19,985 nt of DNA from Bacillota bacterium. Its GTDB lineage: Bacteria; Bacillota; Bacilli; Alicyclobacillales; Alicyclobacillaceae. The stretch covers positions 1 through 19,985 of the forward strand of contig JAKADF010000008.1 of the NCBI GenBank assembly GCA_021820805.1, in the 5' to 3' direction. Of the stretch, positions 16,256 to 19,985 are shown piece by piece; positions within the stretch are counted from its first letter, which is position 1, and every line of letters begins with the position of its first letter. The position numbers and the translations under genes were made by a program. The notes under the pieces were generated by a model, which did no database searches, had not been told where the DNA came from, and saw only the letters and a list, made by a program, of their open reading frames with translations.

Positions 16256-16522
16256 ATGTCCATAAAGTTAATCAACATAGGCTTCGGCAATATCGTATCT
16301 GCAAATCGGATTGTCTCAATTGTGAGTCCCGAGTCAGCGCCTATCAAACGAATTATTCAAGAGGCAAAAGACAAAGGAATGTGGATTGATGCGACATATG
16401 GAAGAAGAACAAGAGCTGCAATAATTACCGACAGTGGTCACACCATACTTTCTGCCGTGCAGCCAGAGACGGTAGCACATAGGTTAATAGCGAAAGAACA
16501 GTTGTTAGATGATGAGGAATGA
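16256..16522 (+). CDS. remA: Extracellular matrix regulator RemA (DUF370)
   Basis: Small DNA-binding protein. In B. subtilis RemA activates biofilm matrix operons and some osmoprotection genes. The 88-residue product begins [20 protein letters not shown] and is almost identical along its length to what I recall of B. subtilis RemA ([38 protein letters not shown]). Arg18 and the Arg50-Arg51 pair, implicated in DNA contact in the family, are conserved. GGAGG is 8 nt upstream of ATG 16256. It sits 29 nt after yicC and 5 nt before gmk, so co-transcription is likely. Whether the targets are biofilm genes in this organism is unknown. Confidence 0.95.
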   Translation: MSIKLINIGFGNIVSANRIVSIVSPESAPIKRIIQEAKDKGMWIDATYGRRTRAAIITDSGHTILSAVQPETVAHRLIAKEQLLDDEE

Positions 16523-16527
16523 TGTAA

Positions 16528-17133
16528 GTGCGTCAAGGAAAATCCGGGATTTTATTTGTGCTCAGCGGTCCGTCCGGAGCTGGGAAAGGAACGGTATGCA
16601 AAGCGCTTATGAAACAGAGTCACGATTTGCGCTTATCTGTGTCTGTTACGACCCGTGATCCTCGTGAAGGTGAACAAGAAGGAATAAATTATTTTTTCCG
16701 GTCGCAAGAGCAGTTTCAAGAAATGATTCGCACAAAAGCTTTGCTCGAATGGGCGAAGGTATACGACAATTATTACGGTACCCCGCGCAGCTTTGTTGAA
16801 TCACAGCTCCGTGAAGGGTATGATGTGATTCTTGAGATAGACATCCAAGGGGCCATGCAAGTAAAACGCCATTTCCCTGAAGGGGTCTTTCTGTTTCTAA
16901 TTCCACCGTCTGCTACAGAACTGGAAGCCCGAATTTTGGGCCGTGGTACAGAAACAGAAGAATCTTTCCAGAAACGGTTTGGGGCGGCTCGTCATGAACT
17001 GGCGCGGATGGGCGAATATGATTATGTTATTGTCAATGATTTTGTAGATTCCGCTTGCAAGGCAATTGAAGCTATCATATTAGCAGAACATTGCAGTGTA
17101 AAGCGTAACTTATATCTTTTATCAGAATGGTAA
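16528..17133 (+). CDS. gmk: Guanylate kinase
   Basis: Phosphorylates GMP to GDP with ATP, an essential step of GTP and dGTP supply and of (p)ppGpp recycling. The protein has 201 residues, normal for bacteria (about 205). The P-loop is GPSGAGKGT (14-22). The GMP-binding region has SVSVTTRDPREGEQEGINYFF and YYGTPRSFVE. The lid/core region has LEIDIQGAMQVK and the closing EYDYVIVND. The start is GTG 16528, with GAGG about 10 nt upstream overlapping the remA 3' end; no ATG is available at the right position. Confidence 0.96.
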   Translation: MRQGKSGILFVLSGPSGAGKGTVCKALMKQSHDLRLSVSVTTRDPREGEQEGINYFFRSQEQFQEMIRTKALLEWAKVYDNYYGTPRSFVESQLREGYDVILEIDIQGAMQVKRHFPEGVFLFLIPPSATELEARILGRGTETEESFQKRFGAARHELARMGEYDYVIVNDFVDSACKAIEAIILAEHCSVKRNLYLLSEW

Positions 17134-17164
17134 ATGTGATTATTGAAAGTGAGGCCGGAAAGTT

Positions 17165-17371
17165 ATGTTATATCCTTCAATTGACAGCCTGATGAGTTTA
17201 GCTGACAGTAAGTATTCGTTAGTTGTTGCCACAGCAAAACGTGCAAGACAGTTGCAAGAACAAACAATGAACCAACCCGGTTCGTCAGCTACAATGAATG
17301 TAAGTCGTGCTTTATGGGAAATTGCAGAACAAAAAATTCGTTTTACGCGTAAGAAAGAAGACGTTAAATAA
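17165..17371 (+). CDS. rpoZ: DNA-directed RNA polymerase omega subunit
   Basis: Small accessory subunit that helps fold and stabilise the beta-prime subunit of RNA polymerase. The 68-residue product starts MLYPSIDSLMSLADSKYSLV, matching the Bacilli form MLxPSIDxL, followed by the conserved ATAKRARQLQ helix and ALWEIAEQKI. A GTGAGGCCGGAAAG purine-rich site precedes ATG 17165. It lies 31 nt after gmk and is followed by a hairpin, which suggests that the yicC-remA-gmk-rpoZ transcript partly ends here. Confidence 0.93.
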   Translation: MLYPSIDSLMSLADSKYSLVVATAKRARQLQEQTMNQPGSSATMNVSRALWEIAEQKIRFTRKKEDVK

Positions 17372-17395
17372 GGGTTTAATTACACTCATTTGATT

Positions 17396-17425
17396 ACAGG
17401 GCAACCTTTTTGGTTGTTCTGTTTT
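17396..17425 (+). terminator. Hairpin terminator between rpoZ and coaBC
   Basis: ACAGGGCAACC (17396-17406) pairs over 11 positions with GGTTGTTCTGT (17412-17422), two of them G-U pairs, around a five-T loop, and runs into TTTTG. It lies 24 nt after the rpoZ stop and looks like an intrinsic terminator, perhaps partial, since coaBC follows 70 nt downstream without an obvious promoter. Confidence 0.7.
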
Positions 17426-17494
17426 GCGTTAATGTACCTCTTGCCTGTAAGAGTAAAAGTTTAAGAGAACAGCGGGGCTTTGGAGGGGATTAGT

Positions 17495-18712
17495 TTGAGC
17501 AAACAATGTATCGTCCTTGGTGTGTGCGGAGGAATTGCTGCCTATAAATCGGCAGGCCTTTGCAGTCTGCTTTATAAACAAGGGTATGATGTACAGGTTC
17601 TAATGACTGAGAATGCAACAAAATTTGTACAACCCTTAACTTTTCAGTCCCTATCGAAAAACTCGGTTGTTGTGGACACTTTTACAGAGCCGGACCCTGC
17701 ACAAATCGCACATATTGCAATCGCAGATCGGGCGGATTTTTATGTTATTGCACCTGCAACTGCGAACGTTATTGCAAAACTTGCCTTGGGGCTGGCAGAC
17801 GATATGGTAACAACCACAGCTTTGGCTACAACAGCACCAATTATTGTGGCTCCAGCAATGAATGTGCACATGTTTAGCAACCCTGTTGTACAGGAGCATA
17901 TTTCAGAACTTCGCAAGCGAGGAGTTATCGTTCTCGAACCCGGAAGCGGTCCGCTGGCGTGCGGGTATGTTGGACAAGGACGCATGCCCGAGCCTGAAGA
18001 CATTGCCAACGTTCTGTCGGCAATACAGCAAACAAATCAAGACTTGAATAGTCTCTCCATTGTTGTTACTGCAGGTCCAACGGTAGAGGATATTGATCCG
18101 GTGCGTTACTTAAGCAATGCATCCTCCGGAAAAATGGGTTACGCGATTGCGACAGCAGCGGTTAAACGAGGCGGAAAAGTTACACTTATCAGCGGCCCAA
18201 CGCAGCTTGCTGCCGTAAGCGGAGCTAAAATGGTGCATGTCCGATCGACTGAAGATATGTTAACGGCCGTAGAAGAAGCCGTTTTGTCTGCCGACGTACT
18301 CATCAGTGCTGCTGCGCCAGCGGATTTTCGACCAAAACATAGGCTCACAAACAAGTGGAAAAAATCAATGGGGACACCTGTTCTTGAACTTGAATCTACC
18401 CCTGATATTCTTGCAACTGTAAGTAAGGATAAAAAGGAAAGTCAAATCTTTGTAGGATTTGCTGCGGAAACTGAAAATGAAATTAGCCATGGCACCGAAA
18501 AATTGATTCGTAAAGATTTAGATATGCTTGTTGCGAATAATGTGAGTGAACCGGGAGCCGGTTTTGCTGTTGATACGAATAAAGTGGTATTTCTTTATCC
18601 GGATACGAAACCAGAACCGATGCCTTTGTTAACAAAGGATGCTGTTGCAGACGAACTACTCAACCGAATTGTTCACATATTTAAAGCCAAACATGTTACG
18701 AAGGAAGGGTGA
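17495..18712 (+). CDS. coaBC: Bifunctional phosphopantothenoylcysteine decarboxylase / phosphopantothenate-cysteine ligase
   Basis: Catalyses two successive coenzyme A steps: CTP-dependent joining of cysteine to 4'-phosphopantothenate (CoaB), then FMN-dependent decarboxylation to 4'-phosphopantetheine (CoaC). From TTG 17495 it has 405 residues. The CoaC half (1-180) shows GVCGGIAAYKS, catalytic His73 in AHIAIADRAD, the PAMN motif (120-123) and Cys156 in GPLACGYVGQGRM. The CoaB half has VTAGPTVEDIDPVRYLSNAS, Asn208, SGKMGYA, ADFRP and the NKWKK lysines (about 287-290), where most relatives have KIKK. The second-last block FAAETEN and LVANNVSEPGAGF close it. TTG 17495 has GGAGGGG 6 nt upstream, better than in-frame TTG 17480, which would overlap that site. 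Confidence 0.95.
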   Translation: MSKQCIVLGVCGGIAAYKSAGLCSLLYKQGYDVQVLMTENATKFVQPLTFQSLSKNSVVVDTFTEPDPAQIAHIAIADRADFYVIAPATANVIAKLALGLADDMVTTTALATTAPIIVAPAMNVHMFSNPVVQEHISELRKRGVIVLEPGSGPLACGYVGQGRMPEPEDIANVLSAIQQTNQDLNSLSIVVTAGPTVEDIDPVRYLSNASSGKMGYAIATAAVKRGGKVTLISGPTQLAAVSGAKMVHVRSTEDMLTAVEEAVLSADVLISAAAPADFRPKHRLTNKWKKSMGTPVLELESTPDILATVSKDKKESQIFVGFAAETENEISHGTEKLIRKDLDMLVANNVSEPGAGFAVDTNKVVFLYPDTKPEPMPLLTKDAVADELLNRIVHIFKAKHVTKEG

Positions 18713-18715
18713 GGC

Positions 18716-19985
18716 GTGGGGCAAGCACTGATTGTTGAAGTGATTGTCGATGTAAAAAGCAGAAATGTAGACAGAAGGTTTGACTACTATGTTCCGGACC
18801 ATCTTGTGAAAGATGCAAAAGTCGGTATGCGAGTTCGTGTTTCCTTTGGGAGACAGAATTGTCTTGCGTTTATAGTAGGAATCCGCGGATATGAGCCGAT
18901 AACTGATGGGATGAAACCAATTGTAGAATTCTTAGATGACATACCTTTACTTGGCATGGAAAATATTATGCTGTCTGAGTGGCTTTGTCATCGGTATGTT
19001 TGCACCCATTTGCAGGCCATATCAGCGATGCTTCCAACTGCGTTTCGCAGCGAGATCGGCAAAAGCCTGCAAAAAACTCAAACCTTCCTAACGCGAGCCC
19101 AGTCACAAGAAAATTTACAAGCAGCATTGCAGGTTAAAAATCGTAGAGCACGCAAACAAGCCCTGCTTTTGCAATATTTGATTGAAGAAGATAGTATTCT
19201 GCTCTCTGATAAGAACGTTTTACCGTCAAGTCAAAGCGTTCGTGCACTGGTGACAGAAGGGTACGCATATTTGGAGCAACGAGAGATTTACCGCTCAGTG
19301 CAATATGCGAGTATACAAACAGAGGATGAACTGCCAGCGCTGACCTCTTATCAGAGCACAGCACTGAAGTCTATTCAAAGTGCGTTAGAGGAAAAAAGTC
19401 ATAAAAGCTATGTTCTCTATGGCGTAACGGGATCCGGTAAAACAGAAGTTTACCTTCGCTCAATCGCAGCAGTTTTAAAGTCGGGCGGAGGAGCAATTGT
19501 GCTCGTTCCTGAGATCTCGCTTACACCGCAAATGGTAGGGCGTTTTCTTGCAAGATTCGGCAATGATGTTGCAGTCCTTCATTCCGGCTTGTCAAAGGGA
19601 GAAAAAAGAGACGAGTGGATGCGGGTAAAACGCGGTGAGGCGAGAATTGTTGTTGGGGCAAGATCTGCTGTGTTTGCTCCTGTTTCAAACTTGCGCCTGA
19701 TTATCATCGATGAGGAACACGAGCCTTCTTACAAACAAGAAGAGAGCCCGCGTTACGATGCAAGGGAAGTTGCACGGGAGCGTGCAAAAACCTCGAGCGG
19801 AGTTGTAATATACGGTTCTGCCACTCCTTCGCTGTACATGATGCGAGAGGTAGAGCAAGGACTGGCAACGTTCCTTACTATGCCGATGCGTGTAAATCGA
19901 AAGCCATTGCCGCCTGTAGAAATCATTGATATGCGAGATGAGCTGAGAGACGGGAACCACAGTCTTTTCAGCCGTGCCTTGCAAA
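18716..19985 (+). CDS. priA: Primosomal protein N' (replication restart helicase), N-terminal part
   Basis: DEAH-type helicase that recognises stalled or repaired forks and starts reloading of the replicative helicase. The window ends within the gene; 423 residues are visible, against about 800 in the complete family. The start is GTG 18716, 3 nt after the coaBC stop, preceded by GGAAGGGTGAGG. The N-terminal 3'-DNA-binding domain begins ALIVEVIVDVKSRNVDRRFD, followed by the winged-helix part with AISAMLPTAFR. The helicase core has Walker A GVTGSGKT (236-243), VPEISLTPQM, HSGLSKGEKRDEW, VVGARSAVFAP and Walker B DEEH (332-335), then EPSYKQEESPRYDARE and GSATPS. The zinc-binding insertion and second helicase lobe lie outside the window. 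No stop occurs in the visible frame. Confidence 0.96.
   Translation, partial: MGQALIVEVIVDVKSRNVDRRFDYYVPDHLVKDAKVGMRVRVSFGRQNCLAFIVGIRGYEPITDGMKPIVEFLDDIPLLGMENIMLSEWLCHRYVCTHLQAISAMLPTAFRSEIGKSLQKTQTFLTRAQSQENLQAALQVKNRRARKQALLLQYLIEEDSILLSDKNVLPSSQSVRALVTEGYAYLEQREIYRSVQYASIQTEDELPALTSYQSTALKSIQSALEEKSHKSYVLYGVTGSGKTEVYLRSIAAVLKSGGGAIVLVPEISLTPQMVGRFLARFGNDVAVLHSGLSKGEKRDEWMRVKRGEARIVVGARSAVFAPVSNLRLIIIDEEHEPSYKQEESPRYDAREVARERAKTSSGVVIYGSATPSLYMMREVEQGLATFLTMPMRVNRKPLPPVEIIDMRDELRDGNHSLFSRALQ

Noticed and set aside
1..19985. CRISPR arrays, tRNA or rRNA genes, riboswitches and T-boxes
   Set aside because: No spaced direct repeats, no cloverleaf sequences and no leader region over 200 nt were seen on either strand.

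Overview
This window looks like a low-GC Gram-positive (Firmicutes/Bacilli) chromosome. The evidence is purine-rich Shine-Dalgarno sites before nearly every gene, frequent TTG and GTG starts, simple hairpin terminators with T-tracts, RemA, the short Bacillus-type RNA polymerase omega subunit, and a gene order close to that of Bacillus subtilis (pyr operon, then yloA/rqcH, yloB, yloC/yicC, remA, gmk, rpoZ, coaBC, priA). Base composition looks moderate (mid-40s % GC by eye). An Alicyclobacillaceae-like or related spore-former would fit, but the genus cannot be fixed from the sequence alone.

Layout. (1) Positions 2-6351, plus strand: the distal part of a de novo pyrimidine operon, pyrC (5' end outside the window), carA, carB, pyrF, pyrE. 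The genes overlap or nearly touch, and a strong hairpin terminator follows. The pyrK-pyrD pair that Bacillus carries between carB and pyrF is absent. (2) 6447-8925, minus strand: a copper nitrite reductase-like lipoprotein (nirK-like) with its own promoter, and an NAD(P)-dependent glutamate dehydrogenase, separated by a long hairpin. (3) 9056-10522, plus strand: an unfamiliar four-helix membrane protein resembling DUF2254, divergent from glutamate dehydrogenase, with a 19-bp near-palindrome between them. (4) 10519-12306, minus strand: rqcH, the NFACT ribosome quality-control factor, whose stop codon overlaps that of the membrane protein. (5) 12478-15198, plus strand: a Ca2+-type P-type ATPase, followed by a terminator. 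(6) 15348-19985, plus strand: a housekeeping cluster of yicC, remA, gmk, rpoZ, a hairpin, coaBC and priA (3' end outside the window).

How the genes work together. Region 1 makes UMP from carbamoyl phosphate to OMP decarboxylation; dihydroorotate dehydrogenase must be encoded elsewhere. Region 6 combines nucleotide metabolism (gmk), transcription (rpoZ, remA), RNA turnover (yicC), coenzyme A synthesis (coaBC) and replication restart (priA), a conserved Bacilli neighbourhood. The variable part is 6447-10522: nirK-like, glutamate dehydrogenase and the DUF2254-like protein occupy the place where B. subtilis has sulfate-assimilation genes between pyrE and yloA.

No mobile element, CRISPR array, tRNA or rRNA is visible. 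I found no convincing new biological system. The best leads are the orphan nirK-like lipoprotein with a palindrome over its promoter, the DUF2254-like protein with an operator-like palindrome, and a seven-codon leader ORF coupled to pyrE.
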